NCBI GenBank assembly: GCA_017542475.1
Contig: JAFXXD010000019.1
Location: forward strand, 1 to 64,000
Length of the DNA stretch: 64,000 nucleotides
Reading direction: 5' to 3'
From: Ruminococcus sp.
GTDB lineage: Bacteria > Bacillota > Clostridia > Oscillospirales > Ruminococcaceae
Below are positions 35,223 to 44,230 of the stretch, in pieces. Each line of letters begins with the position of its first letter. The first letter of the stretch is position 1. Under the pieces are notes generated by a model that was given only the letters and a program-made list of their open reading frames with translations, was not told the origin of the DNA and made no database searches. Both the position numbers and the translations under genes were made by a program.

Positions 35223-35251
35223 TTGACAAATAGCATAGTGTGTGATATAAT
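35223..35251 (+). promoter_or_regulatory. Main promoter of the MacAB-like operon
   Basis: TTGACA (35223-35228), 17-bp spacer, TATAAT (35246-35251). The spacer and flanks resemble those of the upstream promoter (GACAAAT...GTGTGAT), as if duplicated. Confidence 0.85.
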
Positions 35252-35284
35252 TGTCAATATCAGGACGAAAGGAGTATTGTTCAT

Positions 35285-36694
35285 ATGAACAAAAATATGA
35301 TTTTGAGAACTGCTGCCGCTTTATCCATATCAGCGGCATTGCTTTGCGGCGCGGCTTCGTGCGGCGTCAGCGACCTTATTAACGTGCCTATCTCTACATA
35401 CACGGTCGAGCATACCGACGTTGAGAACTACATCAGTGTATCGGGTACAGTTGAGGGCTCGAACATCGTCAAGGTGACAAGCGACCTCACAGCAAAGGTG
35501 AAAACTGTAAACGTAGGTGTAGGAAGCGCCGTCAAGACAGGCGACGTGCTCTGCGTTTTCGATGACTCCGACTATCAGGAGCAGTACGACAAGCTCAAGG
35601 AGAGCGCAGATACCTCTCAGGAGAGGCTCGACAGCTACCACGAGAAGAACCAGCGTGCTCTTCAGGAGGCAAAGAACCAGAAGACCGACCTTCTCCGCAA
35701 GGCTCAGCGTGCGATAGACAGCGCTGTATCCGCAAGGGATGCGGCATATGCCAAGTACGACAGGCTCCGTCAGGAGAGGGACGAATTATACGAGGCATAC
35801 CCGAACGAGGAGGACCCGCTGTATCAGCAGTATTTATCTGCTAAGGAGCAGTACGAATTATTCGGCGAATCCCTCAGCCAGTACGATGAGGCTGTACAGG
35901 CTGCACGTGATGCATACAACGACACAGTCAAGTCCGCTGACGCTGCTATACAGGCGGCTCAGGAGGCTATCGACGACGAGAAGTACAACAAGGACAGCAC
36001 AGTTCAGGATCAGCTCGACAAGCTCAAGGAGAGCATAGACAAGTGCACGGTAAAGGCTACTAAGGACGGTATCATTACCTCTCTGAACATAGCAGAGGGA
36101 AGCTTCCCGACCACAGAGGCTCTTATGACTATCGAGGATACCTCCGTGCTCAGGATAAACGTCTCCATCAACGAGGCTGATATCCTCAAGGTCAAGGAAG
36201 GGCAGAAGGCTGTCATCACGACCACAGCTACGGGCGAAGAGGAGTTCACGGGCAAGGTCGAGCGCGTAGTCAACATAATGAGCGGTCAGATAACCAACGC
36301 ATACACAGGCGAGAAGGCAGGCGGCGGTTACTCTGCCGAGATACTCATCGACGACGCTGACAAGCTCCTCATCGGTATGACAGCAAAGGCTAAGATAATC
36401 CTTGACAAGAAGGAGGACGTGCTCGCTGTTCCCTATGACTCGATAAAGCAGAACGACGACGGTACATTCTCCGTATTCATTGCCGAGCAGAGCGGCGACA
36501 AGGGCGGCTACAAGGCAAAGGAAGTCAAGATAGAGAAGGGTATGGAGACCAACTATCTCACAGAGATAATCTCCTCCGACCTCAGCGACGGCGACATTAT
36601 CCTCACAGATGTTACCACAAACGGAATAGTTGACGGTGAAGACGTGAATATAGCCGAGCCGTATACAGACCCCGACAAGAACGAGGATAAGTAA
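35285..36694 (+). CDS. HlyD/MacA-like membrane-fusion lipoprotein
   Basis: The 469-residue adaptor has a lipoprotein signal ending in GAASC (C26), a split lipoyl/biotinyl-type domain (about 60-100 and 255-290), a long coiled-coil hairpin between them (about 98-245) and beta-barrel and membrane-proximal domains (about 295-450). In Gram-positives such adaptors pair with MacB-type ABC transporters to export peptides or drugs. The ATPase gene starts one base after its stop, and the permease follows with an overlap, so this is a complete three-gene exporter. Confidence 0.9.
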   Translation: MNKNMILRTAAALSISAALLCGAASCGVSDLINVPISTYTVEHTDVENYISVSGTVEGSNIVKVTSDLTAKVKTVNVGVGSAVKTGDVLCVFDDSDYQEQYDKLKESADTSQERLDSYHEKNQRALQEAKNQKTDLLRKAQRAIDSAVSARDAAYAKYDRLRQERDELYEAYPNEEDPLYQQYLSAKEQYELFGESLSQYDEAVQAARDAYNDTVKSADAAIQAAQEAIDDEKYNKDSTVQDQLDKLKESIDKCTVKATKDGIITSLNIAEGSFPTTEALMTIEDTSVLRINVSINEADILKVKEGQKAVITTTATGEEEFTGKVERVVNIMSGQITNAYTGEKAGGGYSAEILIDDADKLLIGMTAKAKIILDKKEDVLAVPYDSIKQNDDGTFSVFIAEQSGDKGGYKAKEVKIEKGMETNYLTEIISSDLSDGDIILTDVTTNGIVDGEDVNIAEPYTDPDKNEDK

Positions 36695-36695
36695 T

Positions 36696-37484
36696 ATGGC
36701 AAGAAAACTGATAACGATGAGGAATATCATCAAGCGATATTACATCGGTCAGCCGAACGAGCTCCAGATACTCAACGGCATCGACCTCGATATACACGAG
36801 GGCGAATTTGTAGCCATTGTCGGTGCATCGGGCTCGGGCAAGAGTACGCTTATGAATATGATAGGCGCTCTCGACAAGCCGACCGAGGGCTCGTATTTCC
36901 TCAATGATACCGACGTGAGTCGCCTGAACGATAAGCAGCTCAGCGAGATAAGGAACAAGGAGATAGGCTTCGTGTTCCAGACCTTCAACCTCATACCGAG
37001 GGCGAATGCCCTCAAGAACGTCGAGCTTCCCATGCTATATGCGGGAATGAAGAAGAGAGAGCGTCAGGAACGTGCTCTTGAGCTTCTGAAGCTCGTCGAT
37101 ATGCAGGACAGATACACCCATAAGCCCAACGAGCTTTCGGGCGGTCAGAAGCAGCGTGTAGCCATTGCGAGAGCTATGGCGAACGACCCGTCAATAATCC
37201 TCGCCGACGAGCCTACGGGTGCGCTCGACAGTAAGACGGGACATATGGTAATGGACATCTTCCACAGGCTCCACGATGAGGAGGGCAAGACCATCGTCCT
37301 TATCACACACAGCCCCGAGCTTGCCGCGGAGACGGAGCGTATCATCACGATAAGCGATGGCTCTATCATATCCGATACAGGCAAGAAGAAGGAAAAGGTA
37401 AGCGGCGAATTCATTGTCAGCACCAGCGAGCATGACCTGAAGGATGCTCTTATAAAGGCTGAATCGGAGGTGAAGGAAGATTGA
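36696..37484 (+). CDS. MacB-type ABC transporter ATPase
   Basis: A 262-residue ATPase with Walker A GASGSGKST (43-51), Q-loop in VFQTFNLIP, signature LSGGQKQR and Walker B IILADEPTGALDS. It belongs to the LolD/MacB group. A C-terminal extension of about 35 residues (VSGEFIVSTSEHDLKDALIKA) is longer than usual. It overlaps the permease gene by four bases. Confidence 0.95.
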   Translation: MARKLITMRNIIKRYYIGQPNELQILNGIDLDIHEGEFVAIVGASGSGKSTLMNMIGALDKPTEGSYFLNDTDVSRLNDKQLSEIRNKEIGFVFQTFNLIPRANALKNVELPMLYAGMKKRERQERALELLKLVDMQDRYTHKPNELSGGQKQRVAIARAMANDPSIILADEPTGALDSKTGHMVMDIFHRLHDEEGKTIVLITHSPELAAETERIITISDGSIISDTGKKKEKVSGEFIVSTSEHDLKDALIKAESEVKED

Positions 37485-38788
37485 ACCTCTGGGAAAATCT
37501 TAAAATGGCGCTCAGCTCGATATTCGCGAACAAGCTCCGTTCGCTGCTGACGATGATAGGAATCATCATCGGTATATGCGCCGTTATCACGATAACCACT
37601 CTCGGTACGACTCTGCGCTCGACCATCACGACGACGCTGAATTCGCTCGGCTCGAACCTCATGTCGGCGTCTGCCACACCAAGGTCGGAAAGCTATTACG
37701 ACAGCGCCGATATCGAATGGACCTATGATGACCAGATACCCTATTCAATGGTAGAGGAACTCATGGAGAAGCACCCCGAGATACGCGTTGCCGACGAGAA
37801 TCCCGTCGGAGGCGGCTACCTCAAGAATTCGCTCGACAAGCAGGTAAACATCAATCTCGTCGGAGCATACAACGGTACACTCGATCAGAACGGTTCGAGA
37901 ATACTTGCGGGACGCAACATCTCTATGCAGGACGTGTCCGATAAGAAGTACACCTGTATCGTATCGAGCATCTTCGTAAGGCAGTATTTCAAGAACAACG
38001 AAGACCCGATCGGTCAGACTATAAAGATCACTAACAACGATAACGGGCTTGCCTATGAGTTCACTATCGTAGGCGTATTCAATTACAATTCTCTTATAAA
38101 CGGTATGCTCGGAAACGAGGAGAACGCTACTACTCCGATATATATCCCGAACAGCATCGCGAGGGAGTTCCAGCAGCAGTACGGCGAGGAGAGAGCGTTC
38201 TACTGGGTACTCTCCTACGACCCCAAGACCGACGGCAAGGCAGCAAAGAAAATCGTAAGGGAATTCTTTGATGCAAAGTATGCTGCGAACAAGAACTTCA
38301 AGGTTGCGATATACAGCAATCAGGATACGATGAAGATAATCGACGTCGTTATCAACGTCATCACCGTATTCGTAGCTGTTATCGCGTCTATCTCGCTGAT
38401 AGTCGGCGGCGTCGGAGTTATGAACATCATGCTCGTAAGCGTCACCGAGAGGACCCGCGAGATAGGTATACGAAAGGCGCTCGGCGCGAAGAAATCGACC
38501 ATTAAGCTGCAGTTCGTTACAGAGGCTATGATAATGTGCCTCATCGGCGGACTTATCGGCTTGGCTCTCGGACTGTTCAACGGCTTCCTTGCGGGAGTCA
38601 TCGCGAACCTCATCGTCAGCAATATCCCGACCGCGAAGCAGGTGCTCGGCACTATCACAATGGTACCGTCTCCGCTTGCTATAGTGATATCCATCATCTT
38701 CTCGATGCTGACAGGCGTATTCTTCGGATACTATCCTGCAAGCAAGGCAGCAAAGATGAATCCTATCGACGCTCTGCGTTACGACTAA
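37481..38788 (+). CDS. MacB-type ABC transporter permease
   Basis: The 435-residue permease has one N-terminal span (about 19-41), a periplasmic-type MacB core domain outside the membrane (about 45-280) and three C-terminal FtsX spans (about 290-315, 345-375 and 395-420). The cytoplasmic ERTREIGIRKALGA coupling motif is present. The start is TTG at 37481, overlapping the ATPase stop as TTGA, behind GGAGG. Together with the adaptor and ATPase it should move its substrate by mechanotransmission rather than through a channel. Confidence 0.92.
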   Translation: MNLWENLKMALSSIFANKLRSLLTMIGIIIGICAVITITTLGTTLRSTITTTLNSLGSNLMSASATPRSESYYDSADIEWTYDDQIPYSMVEELMEKHPEIRVADENPVGGGYLKNSLDKQVNINLVGAYNGTLDQNGSRILAGRNISMQDVSDKKYTCIVSSIFVRQYFKNNEDPIGQTIKITNNDNGLAYEFTIVGVFNYNSLINGMLGNEENATTPIYIPNSIAREFQQQYGEERAFYWVLSYDPKTDGKAAKKIVREFFDAKYAANKNFKVAIYSNQDTMKIIDVVINVITVFVAVIASISLIVGGVGVMNIMLVSVTERTREIGIRKALGAKKSTIKLQFVTEAMIMCLIGGLIGLALGLFNGFLAGVIANLIVSNIPTAKQVLGTITMVPSPLAIVISIIFSMLTGVFFGYYPASKAAKMNPIDALRYD

Positions 38789-38808
38789 ACAATACTTATA
38801 CAGCAAAA

Positions 38809-38840
38809 AACCGTCCGACGGCAGTTCCCGTCGGACGGTT
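38809..38840. terminator. Convergent terminator
   Basis: An 11-bp GC-rich stem (CCGTCCGACGG) is flanked by an A6 run on the left and T-rich sequence on the right. It serves both the exporter operon and the histidine kinase gene. Confidence 0.88.
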
Positions 38841-38850
38841 TCATTTTTTT

Positions 38851-40068
38851 CTATGCAAGCCTTACCACGAGCGTCACGCTGAAGCAGCTGTTGTTTATCT
38901 CGGCGTAGACCTCACCGCCCATAAGGCTCATAAGGCGCTTGCAGATGAACAGCCCGAGACCGTTTCCCTGCACCTTATCGGCATTCGTTCCGCGGTGGAA
39001 GCTCTCGAATATCTGCGTGAGCTCGCTATCCTCAAGCGTACAGCCCGTATTTGACACGGTTATGAGCTCGCAGCCGTCCATTTTGTCGAAGCTGAGAGAT
39101 ATGCGCTTTCCGTCGCCGTACTTTATAGCGTTCTCGATGAGGTTTTGCAGACACTCCGCGAGACGGTCGGGGTCGCAGGAGAGCAGGCAGTCGTCGTAGC
39201 TGCCTATGGTGAACTCCGTGCCCTTATCGGCGAGCTGAGGAGCATATCTTGCGGAAATACGCGCAACGGTATGGCTGAGGAATTCCTCGCCCTCGCTGAC
39301 CTCAAAGCTCATAAAGTCCTCGCTTGCAGCCTTGGTTATCTGACTGACGAAGCTCTCTATCTCGTCTGCGCGGGAGTTTATGCTCTCGGCGGCTTCGCGG
39401 CGCTTGTCCTCGTCCTTGTACAGTCCCTTCGCGAGCGCCTTCGCGTTGAGCTTTATCGCCGAGAGGGGGGTCTTGATATCGTGCGACAGCGACAGCAGCA
39501 GGAGCTTCCTGTCCCTCTGCATGGTGAGCTCTTTTTTGCGGCTGTCCTCGATGTTCTCGCGCAGGAGGTTCACGCCCCACATAAACTTCCCGAAGAAGCG
39601 GCTCTTCTCTTCGGTGAGCGGCACCGCGAGGTTGCCCTTCGCGAGCTCCTGCGGCAGGGTATTGAGCCTGCCGAACGGCAATATGATGTGCCTGCGGATA
39701 TAGAGCAGCACGCCCGTTATCAGCACGAGCACCGCCGCAAGAACGCAGTTGAGCGCGAGGAAAACGTAGCTCCTTCCGCCGACGGAATACTCCGCGCGGT
39801 AGAGCTGACCGCGAGCCTCGATTATGACGTAGTGCTCGTCGGAGGAGTACAGCCCGCTGCCATCATCGGAGAAAATGCCTGTGATGTGCGGGTACTTCGC
39901 GAGGTCGCAGCTTCCCGTCTCTTCTATCTCGTCCGCGAGCCGTTTCGCCTCTACGCGGTACAAGCCCTCAGCGGACTCCTTCTGCTTTACGAGGTAAACA
40001 TTCGCCGCCAGAGCGATAACGGCAAACACCGCCGCGACCACGATACACAGCCTTCTGAACGCCTTCAT
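38851..40068 (-). CDS. Sensor histidine kinase
   Basis: A 405-residue membrane kinase with spans at about 8-27 and 102-124, about 75 outward-facing residues between them, a HAMP-like linker, H196 in SHDIKTPLSAIK, then the N box (LQNLIENAIKYG) and G boxes (GNGLGLFICKRL). It overlaps the response regulator gene by four bases. With the ABC transporter encoded just upstream it probably senses the state of that transporter or its substrate. Confidence 0.92.
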   Translation of the reverse strand: MKAFRRLCIVVAAVFAVIALAANVYLVKQKESAEGLYRVEAKRLADEIEETGSCDLAKYPHITGIFSDDGSGLYSSDEHYVIIEARGQLYRAEYSVGGRSYVFLALNCVLAAVLVLITGVLLYIRRHIILPFGRLNTLPQELAKGNLAVPLTEEKSRFFGKFMWGVNLLRENIEDSRKKELTMQRDRKLLLLSLSHDIKTPLSAIKLNAKALAKGLYKDEDKRREAAESINSRADEIESFVSQITKAASEDFMSFEVSEGEEFLSHTVARISARYAPQLADKGTEFTIGSYDDCLLSCDPDRLAECLQNLIENAIKYGDGKRISLSFDKMDGCELITVSNTGCTLEDSELTQIFESFHRGTNADKVQGNGLGLFICKRLMSLMGGEVYAEINNSCFSVTLVVRLA

Positions 40069-40727
40069 ACGAACTTATACCCCACTCCCCACATGGTCAG
40101 CAGGCGCTTGGCGTTTTTGGGGTCGTCGCCGAGCTTCTGGCGCAGTCGGTTGATATGCACGTGAAGGGTCTGGAGCTCCGAATCGCTGTCGCTGCCCCAC
40201 ACCGTACTGAACAGGTATTCCTTCCTGAGCGCCTTGCCCTGATTCTCTATGAGCAGTGCGAGCAGGTCGAACTCCTTCGCGGGCAGCTCGACAGGTTCGC
40301 CGTCGATGACGGCAGTGCGGTCGGAGAGATTGAGGGTAACGCCGTCCGCGGATATTTCCTCGCGCTGATAGCGGCGCTTGAAAATGCCCTTTATCTTCGC
40401 GATAAGAATGTCTATGTCGTAGGGCTTCTCGATGTAGTCGTCCGCGCCGAGGTCGAGCCCGCTGAGCTTGTCTTCCTTGTCGGTGCGGGCACTGACTATG
40501 AGAATGGGCGTATCCGCCTTCTTGCGGAGCTTCGAGCACACCGCAAAGCCGTTCATATCGGGGAGGTTTATATCGAGCACGACGAGCCTTGCGCCGTACT
40601 TCTCGAACAGCTCGACGGCACGCTCGCCGCTCTCAACAGCCGAGACGGTGTAGTCCTCTGCGCGGAGGAAGTCCGCGAGGAGCGAGGCGAGCTCCCTGTC
40701 GTCCTCGACGATAAGAATATCTGTCAT
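40065..40727 (-). CDS. OmpR-family response regulator
   Basis: A 220-residue regulator with a receiver domain (1 to about 115; acidic D9/D10, phosphoacceptor D52 in VVLDINLPDMNG, VSART switch region) and a winged-helix DNA-binding domain (about 125-220). The start at 40727 (MTDILIVEDD) is behind AGGTGG; the longer frame upstream crosses the promoter. Confidence 0.93.
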   Translation of the reverse strand: MTDILIVEDDRELASLLADFLRAEDYTVSAVESGERAVELFEKYGARLVVLDINLPDMNGFAVCSKLRKKADTPILIVSARTDKEDKLSGLDLGADDYIEKPYDIDILIAKIKGIFKRRYQREEISADGVTLNLSDRTAVIDGEPVELPAKEFDLLALLIENQGKALRKEYLFSTVWGSDSDSELQTLHVHINRLRQKLGDDPKNAKRLLTMWGVGYKFV

Positions 40728-40746
40728 AGTATCACCACCTGATATC

Positions 40747-40775
40747 ATTTTACCATAACGTGTAAGATAAAGCAA
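40747..40775 (-). promoter_or_regulatory. Promoter of the two-component system
   Basis: On the minus strand, TTGCTT (40775-40770), 17-bp spacer, TAAAAT (40752-40747). It abuts a palindromic repeat. Confidence 0.65.
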
Positions 40776-40941
40776 GTAGGGGCGGACCCTTGTGTCCGCC
40801 CGTGTGTAATGCTTCATTTATTGTGGGACGTCGAGGGCGCCGTCCCCTACAATTGCTAAGGCACGCGGCGATAAACTCGCCGTCTGTACTGGTAAGCGAG
40901 TTTACGAGCGTCCGCGTGAACCGCCCGCGGGGGCTCCCCGC
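40776..40941. repeat. Palindromic repeats between ABC and two-component genes
   Basis: Two back-to-back palindromes (GTAGGGGCGGAC...GTCCGCCC at 40776-40802 and GGGACGTCGAGGGCGCCGTCCCCTAC at about 40830-40853) are followed by other short GC-rich inverted repeats up to the ABC gene. Confidence 0.7.
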
Positions 40942-41712
40942 TTACCAGCCCTGTTCCATGAGCCAGTTGTTGAGGGTTCGCTCGCGGTCGCGGAGCTCCT
41001 TGTCTGCGCCGCCAAAATGCCCCATTTCCTTCTCGCCGACGATCTTGCCGTCCACGAGATAGAGCACGCGGCTGCACTTCGCAGCTACCTTCGGGTCGTG
41101 AGTAACGCACATCACGGTAGTGCCGTCATTGTTGAGCGAAAGGAGCTCGTTCATTACCTCATCGGAGCTCGCGCGGTTGAGAGCTCCTGTGGGCTCGTCG
41201 GCGAAAATCATCTTCGGCGAGTTTATCATACTGCGGCATATGCACGCACGCTGGAGCTGTCCGCCCGAGACCTCGTTGATGTCGTTGCCGCCGACCTCGT
41301 CGATACCGAGGCGGTGCATAAGGGCGCGTCCGCGCTCCTCGGTCTGCTTGCGGCTCTCGCTGTTCTTTTTTGACTTCACGGCGGGGAGAATGATATTGTC
41401 GAGGACGCTGAGGTTCTTCATCATATACATCTGCTGGAAGATGAAGCCCATTTCGTCGAGGCGGAGCTCGGCGAGCTCATTCTCGCTGAGCTTTGCTGTC
41501 TCCCTGCCGCCGAAAACGACCCTGCCCGAGGTGAGCCTGTCCATTCCCGATACGCAGTAAAGGAGGGTGCTCTTGCCCGAGCCCGACGGTCCCATCACGG
41601 CGACCATCTCGCCCTCGGATATGCTGAAGCTGATGTTGCGGAGCACGTTGTTCTGCTTTTTGTTGATGATGTAGGTCTTGCAAAGGTCGGTGACCTCAAG
41701 TATATTAGTCAT
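40942..41712 (-). CDS. FtsX-associated ABC transporter ATPase
   Basis: A 256-residue ATPase with Walker A GPSGSGKST, signature VSGGQLQR and Walker B MIFADEPTGALN, of the BceA/LolD-like group. The gene follows the large permease after 15 bases. The two-component system encoded next on the same strand completes a detoxification or peptide-sensing type module. Confidence 0.93.
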   Translation of the reverse strand: MTNILEVTDLCKTYIINKKQNNVLRNISFSISEGEMVAVMGPSGSGKSTLLYCVSGMDRLTSGRVVFGGRETAKLSENELAELRLDEMGFIFQQMYMMKNLSVLDNIILPAVKSKKNSESRKQTEERGRALMHRLGIDEVGGNDINEVSGGQLQRACICRSMINSPKMIFADEPTGALNRASSDEVMNELLSLNNDGTTVMCVTHDPKVAAKCSRVLYLVDGKIVGEKEMGHFGGADKELRDRERTLNNWLMEQGW

Positions 41713-41727
41713 AGTGATATCTCCTTT

Positions 41728-44112
41728 TTATTCGATGTCGGCTGTGTCGGAAGCCTTTATTGCCTTGATGAAAACGGTCGTGATGAACGTTCCAGCAGCT
41801 GCTGCCGCGATGATTATCAGCGGGTACACCACGAATATCTCGACGGGAACTATCTTGTACTCAGTACCCGATACTGCTCCCATAAAGCCCATTATCGGGT
41901 CGCTGACGAGCTTGGTGAAGGGGTAGGTCGCCGCTGAGGCGATGACTGCCGCCGCTATTGCGCATATCGTGAATTTGAGGGTGTGGCTCAGCGAGATGAA
42001 CCTGCCCTTGAAGCCGACAGCCTTCATCAGCGCTATCTCAGCCTTTTCGCGTGAGATGAACGAGCGCTCCATAAGCAGGGTTATCAGCAGGCAGATGAGC
42101 ACCGAGATGATGATGACCATATTTTTTATGCTCCTGATGACGTCTGCTGCTCCCGTGGTGTCCTTGACGAACTGCTCTGTGTTTACTATCTCGTCGGTAT
42201 CGAAGATGTCCTTCAGGCGCTCTATGCGGCTGTCTATCTCCTTGTCGGACGGGTCGTCGTCGAAGTCCACGATGAACGAGGTGTAGCCCGCTATCTTCAT
42301 CTTCGAGGTGTCGGTCAGCTCGCTGAATCTGCCGCAGCTGCCCGTCTGTATGAAGCTCTGGAACAGAGCTGTTACGATGAAGTCCTTCTCCTCGCCGTTG
42401 ACAGTGACTGTTACTGTGTCGCCCACTTCTGCGTCAACGGATTCGGCTGCGAGTATGCTCAGCGCTATCTCGTCCTCAGCCTGAGGAGGAGTGCCTTCGG
42501 TGTATTGGTAATCGGAGGCGCGGGTCTGGCAGTTCTTGACGAAATTTATCTGTGCGTGCTTGTCACCGTGAGTTACAGGAGCTAAAATCAGAGCCTCTAT
42601 AGTAACGTTCGCGGGCATATCGTTATCGGCGAGTATCTCCTCGACCTCCCTGCATTTCTTTACGAGCTCTTCCTCGCCGCCCTCGTCCATTCCGACGACC
42701 TCTATAGCGTTGTTGAAGTCGGCTATGTATACGTCCTTCTTGTCGATACCGAAGAGGAACATCAGCTTGTCGCTGCTGAGGGTATTCGCCATATTCGCAA
42801 GCAGCATTATCATCAGCATAAGCAGCGTGAATACAGCCGTTATGATAGCGTACTGCTTAGGGCTGCTGAGCACGTCGTTGAGCGCAAGGAATGAAGCAGT
42901 CGGCAGCTTGCTCCTGCCGAGGTGGAGCAGACCGTTCCTGTGGAAGCGCTCGCCAGTCTGACCGCTCCTTACCGCGTCTATCGGCGAGAGCTTGTTGACC
43001 TTGTGGGTGCAGGTGAAGCAGAAGAGCATAATCAGCGCCACGACTCCGACACTGCATATCACCGAAACAAGGAAGGTGTTGTCGCCGACCATATTCATAT
43101 TATCGGATACACTTTTCAGCATCATATTGCCGAAGGGTATGCTGAGGAAAAGTCCTGTCGCCGCTCCGATAACGGAGATACCGAAGTATTTGACGAGGTA
43201 GAGGTTGCGTATCGAGCCGTTTTTCAGACCGATAGCCTTCATAACTCCTATCTCGCGGAACTCCTCCTCAAGGGTAAAGCGGATAGTGAAGCGGAGCACC
43301 ACGAGGGCTATGCCGATGAGGCACACGCTTACCGCAAGGAGCATACCCGCCACGAGCATCGACATCAGGTATGCCTTCTTTATCATCGACTGCGGAGCCT
43401 TGAACAGTGTACCCTCGATGATGGGCATTTCATTTTCAAAGGCGGAGATATCGTCGGTGTCAACGAGGATTATCAAGCCCTTGTAGGGCTCCATACCCTC
43501 CTCGCTCATTATCTCGTCGTAGTCCTCGCGTGAGATGATGAAGCGCGGGTCGCCCATAAAATCGGAGCCGAAGAGCGCGTCCTTGAGAGGTCCCGCGTAC
43601 TCGAATTCGTACTCCTTGCCGAGCGGCTTGTAGATGAAGCGGTCGCCTATCTCAAGACCCGCACTGTTAGCCATCGAAGCCGTGATGTAAGCCTTTCCCT
43701 TCTCGACCTTCTTGATGACGTTGTTGTCGCTGTCGAAGTAGTTGAGCTCCGCCTCGTCGTCAGCCATTAATATGTAGGCATTCGTGTTGGTGAGGAGGTA
43801 TTCGCCGTCCTTCATCATCTTGTCCTGCATCGTGAACACCGCGGATTCGATACGGACATCCTTCACGCTGCCAAGCACGCCGAGCTTTTCCGTAACAGCG
43901 TCCTCGTCCGAGCTCTCGCCCACGCCCTGTGTGGCGATGAAGTAGTCGGACATCCCCGCCTTCTCGAAGTAGTTTCCGAGACCGTTCGTGACAGTGATGA
44001 TGTTGTTGACACTGCTTGCCGCGAACATAGTAGACAGAGTCACGAAAACAAGAATGATGAAATTGATGACCCGCTTTCTGCGGAGGTCTTTTTTGAGTAT
44101 TCTCCAGATCAT
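41728..44112 (-). CDS. Large FtsX-type ABC transporter permease
   Basis: The 794-residue permease has an N-terminal span (about 15-36), a large outside domain (about 40-245), three spans (about 250-275, 300-330 and 345-370), a central span (about 420-445), a second outside domain (about 450-650), and three final spans (about 665-685, 710-735 and 760-785). Two FtsX domains are therefore present, each with its core, as in the eight-span ABC3 permease family rather than the ten-span BceB. Coupling motifs EEFREIGVMKAIGLK and KAEIALMKAVGFK are visible. The substrate is unknown. Confidence 0.9.
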   Translation of the reverse strand: MIWRILKKDLRRKRVINFIILVFVTLSTMFAASSVNNIITVTNGLGNYFEKAGMSDYFIATQGVGESSDEDAVTEKLGVLGSVKDVRIESAVFTMQDKMMKDGEYLLTNTNAYILMADDEAELNYFDSDNNVIKKVEKGKAYITASMANSAGLEIGDRFIYKPLGKEYEFEYAGPLKDALFGSDFMGDPRFIISREDYDEIMSEEGMEPYKGLIILVDTDDISAFENEMPIIEGTLFKAPQSMIKKAYLMSMLVAGMLLAVSVCLIGIALVVLRFTIRFTLEEEFREIGVMKAIGLKNGSIRNLYLVKYFGISVIGAATGLFLSIPFGNMMLKSVSDNMNMVGDNTFLVSVICSVGVVALIMLFCFTCTHKVNKLSPIDAVRSGQTGERFHRNGLLHLGRSKLPTASFLALNDVLSSPKQYAIITAVFTLLMLMIMLLANMANTLSSDKLMFLFGIDKKDVYIADFNNAIEVVGMDEGGEEELVKKCREVEEILADNDMPANVTIEALILAPVTHGDKHAQINFVKNCQTRASDYQYTEGTPPQAEDEIALSILAAESVDAEVGDTVTVTVNGEEKDFIVTALFQSFIQTGSCGRFSELTDTSKMKIAGYTSFIVDFDDDPSDKEIDSRIERLKDIFDTDEIVNTEQFVKDTTGAADVIRSIKNMVIIISVLICLLITLLMERSFISREKAEIALMKAVGFKGRFISLSHTLKFTICAIAAAVIASAATYPFTKLVSDPIMGFMGAVSGTEYKIVPVEIFVVYPLIIIAAAAAGTFITTVFIKAIKASDTADIE

Positions 44113-44200
44113 ATGCTGTACCTCATTTCAGTTTCTCTATGCTCCGATTATAGCACGGCAATTCTTAACAAGTCTTTAACTTTTGTTCAGACATAAAAAA

Positions 44201-44222
44201 CCGCGTATCTTCGGATACGCGG
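44201..44222 (-). terminator. Terminator of cysE
   Basis: CCGCGTATC pairs with GATACGCGG around a four-base loop. The minus-strand reading ends in TTTTTT. Confidence 0.88.
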
Positions 44223-44230
44223 CATAATAC

